Assembly: GCF_903914075.1 (NCBI RefSeq)
Contig: NZ_CAIWNQ010000002.1
Location: 1-64,000 of the forward strand
From: Ruegeria sp. THAF57
GTDB lineage: Bacteria; Pseudomonadota; Alphaproteobacteria; Rhodobacterales; Rhodobacteraceae
Length of the DNA: 64,000 nucleotides
Direction: 5' to 3'
Both the position numbers and the translations under genes were made by a program. A model generated the notes under the pieces. That model had not been told where the DNA came from and did no database searches. It saw nothing but the letters and a program-made list of their open reading frames with translations. Below, piece after piece: positions 52,387-61,505 of the stretch; position 1 is the first letter of the stretch; the number at the start of each line of letters is the position of its first letter.

Positions 52387-52478
52387 GTCGCCTCTCCGTA
52401 CTCGCTTGGCTGAGGACGTTTATGCGTCAGAGCGCGCTCCGGGACAAGGTGGCAATTGTCGCGGCTATTCCCCTGCCT

Positions 52479-52501
52479 CTGATGACAATTTTTGTCATCA
52501 G
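52479..52501. promoter_or_regulatory. Perfect inverted repeat, operator or hairpin
   Basis: CTGATGACAA (52479-52488) and TTGTCATCAG (52492-52501) are exact complements with a TTT spacer. The 23-bp palindrome lies between two divergent genes, about 93 bp upstream of the NDUFS4-like start and 187 bp upstream of uvrB. It could be a dimeric regulator site; as a hairpin it lacks a T-tract. Confidence 0.55.
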
Positions 52502-52642
52502 ATAGGGCTAGAAAAAAGTGAGGTGCATACAGAAAATAACGCAACGCTTCGCCCAGAGCGCAACCGAGACATAACTGCACACACACTCAGCCCAGCCTCA
52601 AGCCGCGTAATGGGACTAGAATCTAGATCAGGTCTTGCAGTT

Positions 52643-52657
52643 GGACAAAATAAGAAC
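52643..52657. promoter_or_regulatory. Candidate LexA (SOS) box upstream of uvrB
   Basis: GGAC-AAAATAA-GAAC at 52643-52657 matches the alphaproteobacterial LexA direct repeat GAAC-N7-GAAC (reverse of GTTC-N7-GTTC) with one mismatch and exact spacing. It ends 30 bp before the uvrB ATG, where a repressor would block transcription. uvrB is an SOS gene in many bacteria, supporting the call. Confidence 0.7.
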
Positions 52658-52687
52658 AAATGTAAGGACCTGATCCGGAGCCCGCCC

Positions 52688-54874
52688 ATGCCCTACGCCC
52701 ATTCCGACAAGACCCAACTGACCGCCGAAGACGTCCGCGCGCGCCTGAAACTGGAAGGCGGCAAACAGTTTGTTATGCATACTGAATTCAATGCGGCAGG
52801 GGATCAGCCGACGGCGATCAAGGAACTGGCCGGCGGCGTTCGGGACGGCGAGCGCGATCAGGTTCTGCTGGGCGCGACCGGCACCGGCAAGACCTTCACC
52901 ATGGCCAAGGTGATCGAGGAAACCCAGCGCCCCGCCATCATCCTGGCGCCCAACAAGACGCTGGCCGCGCAGCTATATGGCGAGTTCAAGGGATTCTTCC
53001 CGGAAAACTCGGTCGAGTATTTCGTCAGTTACTATGATTACTACCAGCCCGAGGCTTATGTCCCGCGCAGCGACACCTACATAGAAAAGGAATCGCAGAT
53101 CAACGAACAGATCGACCGGATGCGCCACTCGGCCACCCGCGCGCTGCTGGAACGCGATGACGTGATCATCGTTGCCTCGGTGTCTTGCATCTACGGTATC
53201 GGCTCCGTCGAGACCTATGGTGCGATGACACAGGATCTGAAGGTGGGCCACGAGTATGATCAGCGTCAGGTGATGGCCGATCTGGTCGCCCAGCAATACC
53301 GCCGCAATGATCAGGCGTTTCAGCGCGGGTCGTTCCGGGTACGAGGGGACTCGCTAGAGATTTGGCCTGCTCACCTTGAGGACCGCGCATGGAAACTGTC
53401 GTTCTTCGGCGAGGAATTGGAACAGATCACCGAGTTTGATCCCCTGACCGGCGAACGCGCCGCGTCGATGGAACAGGTGCGGGTCTATGCAAACTCGCAC
53501 TACGTAACGCCGAAACCAACGATGCAGCAGGCGATCATCGGGATCAAAAAGGAACTGCGCATCCGGCTGGATCAACTGGTCGGCGAAGGCAAACTGCTGG
53601 AAGCGCAACGCCTTGAACAGCGCACCAATTTCGATCTGGAAATGCTTGAGGCCACCGGCGTCTGCAACGGGATCGAGAATTACTCACGCTATCTGACAGG
53701 CCGCGCTCCCGGTGAGCCACCCCCGACCCTGTTCGAGTTCATCCCCGACAATGCCATCGTCTTCGCCGACGAATCCCACGTCAGCGTCCCGCAGATCGGC
53801 GGCATGTACCGGGGCGACTATAGGCGTAAATTCACGCTGGCCGAACATGGGTTCCGCCTGCCGTCGTGCATGGACAACCGCCCCCTCAAGTTCGAGGAAT
53901 GGGACGCCATGCGCCCGCAATCCGTCTTTGTCTCGGCCACCCCGGCCAAGTGGGAAATCGAACAGACCGGCGGTGTCTTCACCGAACAGGTGATCCGCCC
54001 CACCGGCCTGCTGGACCCCGAGGTCGAAATCCGCCCCGTGTCGATGCAGGTGGACGACCTGCTGGACGAGGTGCGCAAGGTTGCAGCCGATGGATATCGC
54101 ACGCTGGTCACCACGCTCACCAAACGCATGGCCGAAGACCTGACCGAATACCTGCACGAGCAGGGTATCAAGGTCCGCTATATGCACTCGGACATCGACA
54201 CGATCGAGCGCATCGAAATCCTGCGCGACCTGCGGCTTGGCGCCTTCGACGTACTGATCGGCATCAACCTGCTGCGTGAGGGGTTGGACATTCCCGAATG
54301 CGGGCTGGTCGCCATTCTGGACGCAGATAAGGAAGGGTTCCTGCGGTCCGAGACCTCGCTGATCCAGACCATCGGCCGCGCCGCGCGCAACGCCGATGGC
54401 CGCGTGATCATGTATGCCGACAAGATCACCGGCTCAATGGAGCGTGCCCTGAACGAGACCAACCGCCGCCGCGCCAAACAGCTTGCCTATAATCAGGAAA
54501 ACGGCATCACGCCTGAGACGGTGAAAAAGAATGTCGAGGACGTTCTGGCCGGTCTCTACGAAGGCGACGTCGACATGAACCGCGTCACCGCCACCATCGA
54601 AAAACCGATGCACGGCGCGAATTTGGAGGCCCATCTGGACGGGTTGCGCGAGAAGATGCGCAAAGCCGCCGAGAATCTGGAATTCGAAGAGGCCGCCAAC
54701 ATCCGCGATGAGATCAAACGCCTGGAAGCGGTCGATCTCGCCGTCGCCGACGACCCCATGGCGCGGCAATGGGCGGTCGAGAAAGCGTCTGAGGATGCGG
54801 TGAAGTCGCGCGGACGGTCAACGGCTGGCAGACCGGGTCAGCGGGGAGGGAATGTGAAGAGGCGGAAGCGTTAA
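52688..54874 (+). CDS. uvrB: Excinuclease ABC subunit B
   Basis: UvrB verifies DNA damage handed over by UvrA and recruits UvrC in nucleotide excision repair. The 728-aa protein has the N-terminal [11 protein letters not shown] and Walker [14 protein letters not shown], the beta-hairpin region [24 protein letters not shown]-like [12 protein letters not shown], the helicase C-terminal half [15 protein letters not shown] and [20 protein letters not shown], and the C-terminal UVR domain [20 protein letters not shown]. Full length. ATG 52688 begins the conserved N-terminus; the upstream in-frame extension to 52385 is not conserved sequence. A LexA-like box lies 30 bp upstream. Confidence 0.98.
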   Translation: MPYAHSDKTQLTAEDVRARLKLEGGKQFVMHTEFNAAGDQPTAIKELAGGVRDGERDQVLLGATGTGKTFTMAKVIEETQRPAIILAPNKTLAAQLYGEFKGFFPENSVEYFVSYYDYYQPEAYVPRSDTYIEKESQINEQIDRMRHSATRALLERDDVIIVASVSCIYGIGSVETYGAMTQDLKVGHEYDQRQVMADLVAQQYRRNDQAFQRGSFRVRGDSLEIWPAHLEDRAWKLSFFGEELEQITEFDPLTGERAASMEQVRVYANSHYVTPKPTMQQAIIGIKKELRIRLDQLVGEGKLLEAQRLEQRTNFDLEMLEATGVCNGIENYSRYLTGRAPGEPPPTLFEFIPDNAIVFADESHVSVPQIGGMYRGDYRRKFTLAEHGFRLPSCMDNRPLKFEEWDAMRPQSVFVSATPAKWEIEQTGGVFTEQVIRPTGLLDPEVEIRPVSMQVDDLLDEVRKVAADGYRTLVTTLTKRMAEDLTEYLHEQGIKVRYMHSDIDTIERIEILRDLRLGAFDVLIGINLLREGLDIPECGLVAILDADKEGFLRSETSLIQTIGRAARNADGRVIMYADKITGSMERALNETNRRRAKQLAYNQENGITPETVKKNVEDVLAGLYEGDVDMNRVTATIEKPMHGANLEAHLDGLREKMRKAAENLEFEEAANIRDEIKRLEAVDLAVADDPMARQWAVEKASEDAVKSRGRSTAGRPGQRGGNVKRRKR

Positions 54875-54964
54875 ACTGTTAGCGACGCAATTCAAGGTTT
54901 CAGCACATGGCGTTGTTTGCTTCAGCCGCCTTGCCTAACCGCATTCCGTGGCTAGGTTCAAGGT

Positions 54965-55465
54965 ATGAGAGTCGTTCTGATATCACTGATCCTTAGCACG
55001 CCTGCCTATGCGTGGGATGCAACCGTTGGTCAAATTTGCACGCTTTCGCACGAGACCGACGCAGCCAAAATATTTCTCACCTACGACCCATCTAAACCGC
55101 TTTATTCAATCACCGTGACCCAAACAAACTCTGCTTGGGAACAGGCCCCGTGGTTTGCAATGCGTTTTGAAGGCTCGTCCCCGATCGAGATTGCTACATC
55201 GCGCCATGTTCTATCCGACGGCGCAACGTCTTTGACCGTCACGAATACGGGTTTCGGAAACGTGCTTGATGGGTTGGAGTACAACCGCATAGCCTACGCA
55301 TTCACGCAGAATCATGTGGCCACATTCTCGCTGGACGGCGCTGCTGAGCCCGTGCGGGTTTTTCGTGAATGTGCTGGAGCGCAACTATCTTTAGTCATCC
55401 CGAACGCAACCATTCCTGACATAAATCCCATCGCGTTTTCACAGCAATATGGATTAACTGAGTAA
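54965..55465 (+). CDS. Secreted protein of unknown function
   Basis: A 166-aa protein with a short signal peptide (MRVVLISLILSTPAYA, cleavage after AYA). The mature part has two Cys (GQICTLS and FRECAGA), as in other small Rhodobacteraceae periplasmic proteins, and beta-strand-rich sequence (YSITVTQTNSAWEQAPWFAM). No recognised family. It ends at 55465 before a hairpin shared with the convergent neighbour. Confidence 0.7.
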   Translation: MRVVLISLILSTPAYAWDATVGQICTLSHETDAAKIFLTYDPSKPLYSITVTQTNSAWEQAPWFAMRFEGSSPIEIATSRHVLSDGATSLTVTNTGFGNVLDGLEYNRIAYAFTQNHVATFSLDGAAEPVRVFRECAGAQLSLVIPNATIPDINPIAFSQQYGLTE

Positions 55466-55485
55466 GTCTCAAACGGTTTGAACCC

Positions 55486-55504
55486 GAGCGAGTGTTTCTC
55501 GCTC
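55486..55504. terminator. Hairpin terminator between convergent genes
   Basis: GAGCGAG (55486-55492) pairs with CTCGCTC (55498-55504) around loop TGTTT, lying between the stops at 55465 (plus) and 55515 (minus). A TTTT occurs 8 bp after the stem on the plus strand (55512-55515). Position and stem suggest a bidirectional terminator. Confidence 0.6.
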
Positions 55505-55514
55505 AGGTCAGTTT

Positions 55515-55805
55515 TCACCCCTTATCCCAATGGGCAATCACATCATACCCAACCGGCGTCGGCGGGCCTTCCATGAACTCTGCGAAATGGCCCCACAGTT
55601 CGGCCACTTTCGGGGCATTCGCGTTCGATGTCGCCTCGCTCTCAACGACCGAGATCACATAGCCCGAGCCGTCTTCATTCATCACATTGGTAAAGCTGTG
55701 CATGCCGGGCATGCTCATGATTTCTGGCTTCAACGCATTCATTTTAGCCGTCGCCGCCTCGCGCGTGCCGGGCTTCATTTTGAATTGAGTAATACGTGCA
55801 AACAT
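55515..55805 (-). CDS. ABM-like (dimeric alpha-beta barrel) small protein
   Basis: A 96-aa protein from ATG 55805 with a good GGAGGAAAG ribosome site. The sequence MFARITQFKMKPGTREAATA, IMSMPGMHSFTNVMNEDGSG and YVISVVESEATSNANAPKVA has the pattern of antibiotic-biosynthesis-monooxygenase/EthD-type ferredoxin-like barrels. Function unknown. An upstream in-frame ATG (55859) would add 18 residues without a ribosome site. Confidence 0.65.
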   Translation of the reverse strand: MFARITQFKMKPGTREAATAKMNALKPEIMSMPGMHSFTNVMNEDGSGYVISVVESEATSNANAPKVAELWGHFAEFMEGPPTPVGYDVIAHWDKG

Positions 55806-56015
55806 GACTTTCCTCCCTCGTCTGGCGCAATTGCCATAGGGCGCGACCGAAGCGATCACGCCGCGCGCAAGGTAGCACGGCGGCGTAAAATCCCATATTG
55901 ATACCTACGAATTCAGAGTGTTTTCAACCACGCACCGTATCCGAGCATGCAGCCTAACACTCCAAGGTTGCAGCCCAGTACATAGACTCGACATGATGCA
56001 GGGCTGTCGCGCAGC

Positions 56016-56369
56016 TTAAACCCCCAACTCCGCCCGCGCCTTCTTAGTCAGTTTCGCCACCACCAGATCATAAGACGTCACGATATGCTCGCGGAGGGAG
56101 GCATCGCTCAATCCGCGGGACTCGTAGACCTGTAGCCATTTCATCCCGCGCGAGGCCAGATAGGGCGCGGGGCGGATGCCGGGTTGATCACTTAGCACCT
56201 CAAAGGCCAGATCGGTGGCTTTGAAAGTGAAGGCGTCTCGCCCCTCGTTCCAGCCGCAAATCGCAAAGACCTTGCCGCCCACTTTCCACACATCCGCATT
56301 GCCCCATTGAACAACATGGGTAGTCGCCGTGAGGCCCGCGCAAAAAGCGTTGAAGTCGTCGCGTGTCAT
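56016..56369 (-). CDS. MmcQ/YjbR family protein
   Basis: A 117-aa protein of the MmcQ/YjbR family (CyaY-like fold, described as DNA-binding). Signature stretches are HVVQWGNADVWKVGGKVFAI near residues 18-37 and RPAPYLASRGMKWLQVY near 66-82, with the C-terminal REHIVTSYDLVVAKLTKKAR. Molecular function in the cell is not established. The stop of the excalibur gene lies 10 bp upstream. Confidence 0.88.
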   Translation of the reverse strand: MTRDDFNAFCAGLTATTHVVQWGNADVWKVGGKVFAICGWNEGRDAFTFKATDLAFEVLSDQPGIRPAPYLASRGMKWLQVYESRGLSDASLREHIVTSYDLVVAKLTKKARAELGV

Positions 56370-56378
56370 GTCAGAGCC

Positions 56379-56801
56379 TTAGGGTCGAAGGAATTTTGCA
56401 TTTCCAACCGCGCGACCAGCTGGGTCCGGTTGTGCCGTCTGCACATTCTGGGTCGGTGCCGCCTGCAATTGCGGCTCACATGCAATTCCGTCGCCATCGG
56501 GGTCATTGCGCCGGTGATACCCCGGCAATCCTTCCAGGAACGGGCCGGGCACGATGGCTTCGGCGGCTGGGCAGCCGGCCATGGCAATGAGGTGAAAAAG
56601 AGCTGCCTCGCGGCCGAAATCGGACGTCCGCGTATACACGGTTACCGCAATCACCGCAGTCGTCATCGGCAGCATCAGGATCATGATCGCAATGCGCAAG
56701 GGCGACAACGCGCGTCGTCGCACGGTATCGGCGCGCATGCGACGGGCCGGCGTATTCGGGTCTGTAAACAACTGTCGCGGGTTGGGGTCACGGGGCGCCA
56801 T
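56379..56801 (-). CDS. Membrane protein with C-terminal excalibur domain
   Basis: From ATG 56801 the protein is 140 aa: a cytoplasmic basic N-terminus, one membrane segment (IAIMILMLPMTTAVIAVTVY, about residues 38-57), then an excalibur Ca2+-binding domain ending GYHRRNDPDGDGIACEPQ, with the DxDxDGxxCE motif and its paired Cys in MAGCPAAEA. A Gln/Pro-rich tail follows. It probably sits in the inner membrane with the domain in the periplasm. An upstream start at 56972 would add 57 unlikely residues. Confidence 0.8.
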   Translation of the reverse strand: MAPRDPNPRQLFTDPNTPARRMRADTVRRRALSPLRIAIMILMLPMTTAVIAVTVYTRTSDFGREAALFHLIAMAGCPAAEAIVPGPFLEGLPGYHRRNDPDGDGIACEPQLQAAPTQNVQTAQPDPAGRAVGNAKFLRP

Positions 56802-56953
56802 AGGTAACGATACATCGGATTGAACGCGAATCCGAGGCCCTCTTGCCGATACTTCAAAATAAGTGGATTCATTATTCGGTACGTCATACCAAAGTCCGGC
56901 GACCATACACGCGGCTGACCCTGCCTCTCTTTGCCTAAGGCGCAAGAATTGAC

Positions 56954-57457
56954 ATGTCGAATACCGATCCATTCCGCCCTGTTGACGAAACGGCCCGTCA
57001 GTTGGCCCGCGATCTTGTTGCCAGAGTCACCTATGGCGCTCTGGCGGTTTTGCGGCCAGATATGCCGGCTCCATCAGTGTCGCGTATCGCTATCGCCGCA
57101 GACGAAGCCGGAACGCCGGTTACCCTGATCTCGACACTGGCGGATCATACCCGAGCGTTGCAGGCCAACCCCGTTTGCGCAGTTTTACTGGGTGCACCGG
57201 GACCAACCGGAGACCCTTTGACCCATCCGCGGCTTACGCTGCATGCCAATGCGGTATTTGTTGCACGTGGTACGGATGAACATGATCGCCTGCGCGCGCA
57301 TTACCTAAAGCTGCGGCCCAAGTCGAAGCTCTATGTTGATTTTGCCGATTTCAGCTTCGTGCGATTTCAGGTTTCAGACGGCCTGCTGAATGGCGGGTTC
57401 GGCAAGGCTTGGCGCCTTGCCCCATCGGACATTTGGCCCGGTCAACGCACCACGTGA
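56954..57457 (+). CDS. PNPOx-like flavin/haem-binding protein (HugZ-related)
   Basis: A 167-aa split-barrel protein of the pyridoxamine-5'-phosphate oxidase-like family. Features are the N-terminal helix DETARQLARDLVARVTYGAL, the strand TPVTLISTLADHTRALQANP, GAPGPTGDPLTHPRLTLHAN and the C-terminal FSFVRFQVSDGLLNGGFGKA, which match HugZ/HutZ-type proteins without their C-terminal haem extension. Binding of flavin or haem is a family inference. It converges on the stress-protein gene, and the two coding ends overlap by 16 bp. Confidence 0.85.
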   Translation: MSNTDPFRPVDETARQLARDLVARVTYGALAVLRPDMPAPSVSRIAIAADEAGTPVTLISTLADHTRALQANPVCAVLLGAPGPTGDPLTHPRLTLHANAVFVARGTDEHDRLRAHYLKLRPKSKLYVDFADFSFVRFQVSDGLLNGGFGKAWRLAPSDIWPGQRTT

Positions 57458-57849
57458 ACCGCGCAGGCTGCATGGCGTACAACGTGGTTCGCCGTTGAAC
57501 CAAGTAACAAGTCCTGCATTCCTGGTCGGTGGGAGGCCATAATAATCAGGTCGGGCTTATGCTCTTCGGCCCAGTCAAGAATGGTTCGCCCTGAATGCCC
57601 TTCAACCAATACACCAGTGGCATTTGGCAGCTTCGCGGCCAATTCGTCCAATTCCGACTGCAGGGCCTTTCGTGCCTCGGCCAAATATTCCGGTGGCATG
57701 TAAGAGATTGCATAGCTGGGAATATGCTCGACCACATGCAGCAGGGTCACTTGGGCATCCGGCGTCGCTAGCACCTCGGCCAGTTTCAGGGGGCCGGAAA
57801 TATCCCGCTCTGCATCAAACGAAATCGGGACAAGAATATTGTGATACAT
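57442..57849 (-). CDS. Universal stress protein (UspA family)
   Basis: A 135-aa single-domain universal stress protein. Starts MYHNILVPISFDAERD behind GGAGGTG. The ATP-binding motif at the C-terminal end, usually G-x2-G-x9-G-S/T, is present as MASHRPGMQDLLLGSTANHV, and the last strand CAVHVVR is typical. Probably ATP-binding, role in stress survival by family. Overlaps the convergent PNPOx-like gene by 16 bp at the 3' end. Confidence 0.93.
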   Translation of the reverse strand: MYHNILVPISFDAERDISGPLKLAEVLATPDAQVTLLHVVEHIPSYAISYMPPEYLAEARKALQSELDELAAKLPNATGVLVEGHSGRTILDWAEEHKPDLIIMASHRPGMQDLLLGSTANHVVRHAACAVHVVR

Positions 57850-57915
57850 GGTGCGCACCTCCGTTCAATTTACGATAAGGATGCGTTGCAACAAAACGTG
57901 CTGCTTTGATTTAGG

Positions 57916-58242
57916 TCACGATCCGCCAAATGTTTCAGCGACATCATACATGACCGGCTCAAAGCTTCTGCACAATTCGTTGATCTTCCGGTTGCGCTCC
58001 CGCATTTCCGGGGTGCGCAGCATGGCCAGAAAATCCTCGCGACGCGCCCATTGCGAGTAATTGGCGATTCTGGTCTGCGCGTCATTCACATGCAAACCCG
58101 CAGCAACAAAACCAGGTTGTTTCGAGATGAAATCCGCATAGGCGTCGGTCAAAGCCTCCAGCAGATCGTGGCAGGTACCCGGGGTCATTTCAAAAGTGGT
58201 AATGACAGTCTGGACGCTTGCGTTCTTTGCAATCTTCGGCAT
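57916..58242 (-). CDS. Antibiotic biosynthesis monooxygenase (ABM) domain protein
   Basis: A 108-aa protein from ATG 58242, with an AGGGAGA ribosome site. The sequence VQTVITTFEMTPGTCHDLLE, KQPGFVAAGLHVNDAQTRIA and NYSQWARREDFLAMLRTPEM fits the ABM dimeric ferredoxin-like barrel (usual F...pGf......D..r...y..W.s.edf...). Substrate unknown. An upstream in-frame start (58329) is less likely. Second ABM-like gene within 2.5 kb. Confidence 0.82.
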   Translation of the reverse strand: MPKIAKNASVQTVITTFEMTPGTCHDLLEALTDAYADFISKQPGFVAAGLHVNDAQTRIANYSQWARREDFLAMLRTPEMRERNRKINELCRSFEPVMYDVAETFGGS

Positions 58243-58383
58243 CTGGATTCTCCCTTTTCCAATTGAACTTAACATAGGTTTCGGAAAGATCGCGGGTTTC
58301 CTTTGGCTTTTGCCCAAAGCTGTAATCATTGAAAATCAATACGTCCTAACGATCCGTTAACCATGCTAACGGATGCTGCGCGA

Positions 58384-59046
58384 ATGTGGCGGTTTGTTTC
58401 CCTTCTTCTGCTTATGCTATCGGCTTCCCCCGCGTTGCCCGGCCCGTGGCTTCGCGAGAAGGACAGCGCCTTTACCGCCGCATCTGTCACAGCTTTCAAA
58501 GATAGGGACTATGGTTATGACTATAAATCCGCGCTGTACGCTGAGTGGGGGTACAAGGAGAACCTCACCCTTGGGTTCGACTTTGAAGAAAACCGGGACC
58601 TTTACGGCCACGCAACAGTATTTGCGCGCCTGCCGTTGGCCAGCTTTGGCGAAAAGGGAAGGTTCGCGGCAGAATTTGGCGTGGGCGTGCACCACCGCCA
58701 TAAGGGGGCTTGGGCATTGTACAAAACAACTTTGTCCTACGGCAAAAGCTTTCAGACCGACTGGGGAGACGGGTGGGTCGCGGTCGACACCACGTTGGAA
58801 TACCGAACCCACAATGCCCTGATCCGAAAGCTGGATCTGACTGCAGGCCTTAAATCGCGACGCTGGATTGACCCTTTGCTACAGGTCGAAACCGCATATC
58901 GTTCCGGCGACGACTTATATTGGCGGGTGCGTCCGTCGGTCATGGTCCGCAAGCCTGACAGTTCCACAACGTGGGTGCTGGGACTTGAACGCAATGATGC
59001 CCGTGAAAACACAGGCATCAAGGTTGCGATCTGGGGCGAGTTCTAA
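58384..59046 (+). CDS. Predicted outer-membrane or periplasmic beta-rich protein
   Basis: About 220 aa from ATG 58384, beginning with a signal peptide (MWRFVSLLLLMLSASPALPG). The mature region alternates polar and hydrophobic/aromatic residues in short strands (YGYDYKSALYAEWGYKENLT, AALEFGVG-like AAEFGVGVHHRHKGAWALYK) and ends in Phe (VAIWGEF), consistent with a small outer-membrane beta-barrel and its C-terminal aromatic signal. No family recognised. ATG 58363 is an alternative start. It converges on the pectin-lyase-fold gene 31 bp away. Confidence 0.65.
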   Translation: MWRFVSLLLLMLSASPALPGPWLREKDSAFTAASVTAFKDRDYGYDYKSALYAEWGYKENLTLGFDFEENRDLYGHATVFARLPLASFGEKGRFAAEFGVGVHHRHKGAWALYKTTLSYGKSFQTDWGDGWVAVDTTLEYRTHNALIRKLDLTAGLKSRRWIDPLLQVETAYRSGDDLYWRVRPSVMVRKPDSSTTWVLGLERNDARENTGIKVAIWGEF

Positions 59047-59077
59047 GTGCACCACGAACCACATGGAATATCGCAGT

Positions 59078-61366
59078 TCAGTACTCCATGCGCACTATCG
59101 CCGACACTTGGCCTTGGACACCTTGCGCCCATCGCAGTTGGATTTGGTCCCCGTTCGAGCCTTGCTCTAAGTTGACATACGGTGTTGTGTAGACCGTCGA
59201 CCCGAACGTGTTCTTCAGTTGCCCAATAATTGTAACGGCATCGCATCCGCGTGCCCGGCCACCAAAAGGCAGACGCCCTTGGGTTCCAATCGTCCAGACC
59301 TGCGAGGTCGAACTTTTTGAGTATCGAAGCCGCAAGGGGTTTTCGACTTTTGCTGAAACCCCGTGGAACGTGTTGTCCTGAAACTTGACGTTAAGATGCG
59401 CCTTACGGTTCAGATCGGCAAAGGTCGTATCCACTTGTTCGGCCCGGTTGATACTGCCGTTGGTCGAGCGGAACTTGTTACCCGTCACCACGACACCGTT
59501 CAGAAAATGACCCGACCCATGGGGGCGAATAACGATCGGGCTGAACCACGGGGCGACTTGGCTGGAATAAAAGATATTGTCCGTGATGGTCATGGCGCTG
59601 AAAGAGAACCCGCCATTGTAGACCGGATTGGCGTCCCTTTCATTCGTCCATTGGACAAAGCAGTTGTCGACGTAATTCTCGGAAATTGTCGAGCTGTTAT
59701 AAGTGCCGATCATCACAAGGCCAGCTGTGCGGACGCCCTGCGGAATACTGTCGCCCTGAAAGAAATGGTTTCCCAGAACAAGATTATTCGTCCCAGCAAG
59801 TACGGCAAAGTGCAGGAATCGGACCGCCCGATTGTGACGCAGTTTGATATCGTTTGCTGTCGTGTTCAACGCAATGGACTTGCGGTCCGAAACATTGAAT
59901 GATTCCTCGGACGACAGGAATTGGCAATTGTCGATCAGCATGCCCTGACACCCTGTTCCGATAGACGTGATCCCACGGTCCTTTGGGCGGCTGACAAAGC
60001 AATTGGTGATGGCGAATGTGCTGCCAGACGGCGCAAGGCGAATTGCACTGCAACGACCGTTACATTGGAATTCGATCTCTTCCATTCCGAACTTGCGCAA
60101 TGTGCTGAAGCCACTGAAATCGAGAAGGTATTTAAAGTCGACAAAGGTGAATGTCTGCGTGCCTGAGGCGTCATAAATCGGAGCGTTCAGCGTGATCTCG
60201 CCCGCGCCGACGTTTTTGGATCGCACGTAGATTTCGCGCCCGACACCGCTGCCTTGAACCAGCGCGCCCACCGGGATATTGGCCACATTGGCGACATTTC
60301 TCAGGCGTGTCGGATCCGAAGGATTGTAGGTCGCCACTGACGTGAAGGTATCTGTATCCCAGGCAGAGCTGTTTCTGACATCAAATTGGCCATTGCGGAT
60401 CACCCGGCGCGTTGAAAACCCTGCTTGTTTGTTTGGAACCGCTGCCGCCATATCAATTGGCCCGGTGATCGCGACTTTTCTGCCGCCCAGATCAAGGGAC
60501 TCATGGTCGGAATTGTTCAACAAGGCTTGAAACGCCTTTTTGAATGCAAGCTCTTCATCGCCAAACGCCGAGATGTAGGCGGGCAGATTGTAGTTCTTGG
60601 TCAGAAGCAACATTTTGTCGTCAGGCATGGCGACGGTGCCCTCGAATTCCACCTCTGATGACAGGGTCACACTCTGCGCCAAAAAGTACGTTCCTTCGGA
60701 GACAAAAACACGTCGCCCGCTTGCGGCCTGATCTGCCGCCTCGAAGGCGTCAGTATCATCAGCAACACCGTCACCTACGGCGCCAAAATCCCGCACATCG
60801 ACTAGGCTGATCATGTCGCGCAGGAAAACACCCGTGACATCCTCGATCTCGATATCGTCGACCCGGATAACCGAACCGTTTGCGCCTTCGATATCCAGCC
60901 CGAAATGCCCATAGATCGCCTGAATTCCCCAAGGCATGTCCACACCGGCGCGCTGACCAGTGCCCACAATGGCCGTGACCTCGTGCACCGTGCCGTAGCC
61001 CGAAAGCTGCGTTGCCGAACCTTGTTCGATCACCCCGGTCACATGGGCATCCCCCGCGCCGCCTGCCCAGGCCGCGATGCGGACTTCGGGCAAAGGACCA
61101 CTGATTGCTTTGACCCGCGCCTTGATCTGCAAGTAGCAGCCCGGCAGCAGCGGTGTTTGCCCCATATATCGCAGCTTTTGCGTCGGGCTTACCTTCAGGA
61201 TTTCAAGACAGCCGCCAAAATCAGCGTCGGCGGGGACAAACGCGCCCGTGCCTGAACCGTCATATGTCGGCGATCCGGGCGTTCCGTCGCCGCTGGACCA
61301 AACATTGAGGCCATTTGCGAAAGCAGGCGGCATGAATACGATGCCGTCGGTGATTGCCTTGTTCAT
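59078..61366 (-). CDS. Pectin-lyase-fold protein (Pectate_lyase_3/GH28-related)
   Basis: A 762-aa protein from ATG 61366 (the 61411 start adds 15 residues). The N-terminal ~190 residues look like a carbohydrate-binding-type beta-sandwich (VWSSGDGTPGSPTYDGSGTG). Residues ~195-260 carry VRDFGAVGDGVADDTDAFEA and VFVSEGTYFL, the hallmark start of a right-handed beta-helix in GH28-related and phage tailspike-like proteins. The beta-helix repeats continue (NCFVSRPKDRGITSIGTGCQ, NCQFLSSEESFNVSDRKSIA, ENYVDNCFVQWTN). There is no obvious signal peptide. It could degrade or modify an exopolysaccharide; catalytic residues were not identified. Confidence 0.8.
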   Translation of the reverse strand: MNKAITDGIVFMPPAFANGLNVWSSGDGTPGSPTYDGSGTGAFVPADADFGGCLEILKVSPTQKLRYMGQTPLLPGCYLQIKARVKAISGPLPEVRIAAWAGGAGDAHVTGVIEQGSATQLSGYGTVHEVTAIVGTGQRAGVDMPWGIQAIYGHFGLDIEGANGSVIRVDDIEIEDVTGVFLRDMISLVDVRDFGAVGDGVADDTDAFEAADQAASGRRVFVSEGTYFLAQSVTLSSEVEFEGTVAMPDDKMLLLTKNYNLPAYISAFGDEELAFKKAFQALLNNSDHESLDLGGRKVAITGPIDMAAAVPNKQAGFSTRRVIRNGQFDVRNSSAWDTDTFTSVATYNPSDPTRLRNVANVANIPVGALVQGSGVGREIYVRSKNVGAGEITLNAPIYDASGTQTFTFVDFKYLLDFSGFSTLRKFGMEEIEFQCNGRCSAIRLAPSGSTFAITNCFVSRPKDRGITSIGTGCQGMLIDNCQFLSSEESFNVSDRKSIALNTTANDIKLRHNRAVRFLHFAVLAGTNNLVLGNHFFQGDSIPQGVRTAGLVMIGTYNSSTISENYVDNCFVQWTNERDANPVYNGGFSFSAMTITDNIFYSSQVAPWFSPIVIRPHGSGHFLNGVVVTGNKFRSTNGSINRAEQVDTTFADLNRKAHLNVKFQDNTFHGVSAKVENPLRLRYSKSSTSQVWTIGTQGRLPFGGRARGCDAVTIIGQLKNTFGSTVYTTPYVNLEQGSNGDQIQLRWAQGVQGQVSAIVRMEY

Positions 61367-61505
61367 AGAAATCCCTTTCCCATTCGCGCTGCGGCAGATC
61401 ACCGTGCGCATGAACCCAGTGCCCGAGGGCTAAGCCCAAGCGCGAAATCCTGAGTATCGAAAAGGAATTAATCGCCCATCACGCCACCGTAACGGAGGTG
61501 TTGCA

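Larger units (their letters stand above)
52387..52687. other. Divergent regulatory region between NDUFS4-like gene and uvrB
   Basis: A 301-bp gene-free interval. A frame in phase with uvrB stays open through it, but the conserved UvrB N-terminus begins at ATG 52688. The region contains a perfect 10-bp inverted repeat (52479-52501) and a LexA-like box (52643-52657), both listed separately. Confidence 0.6.
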
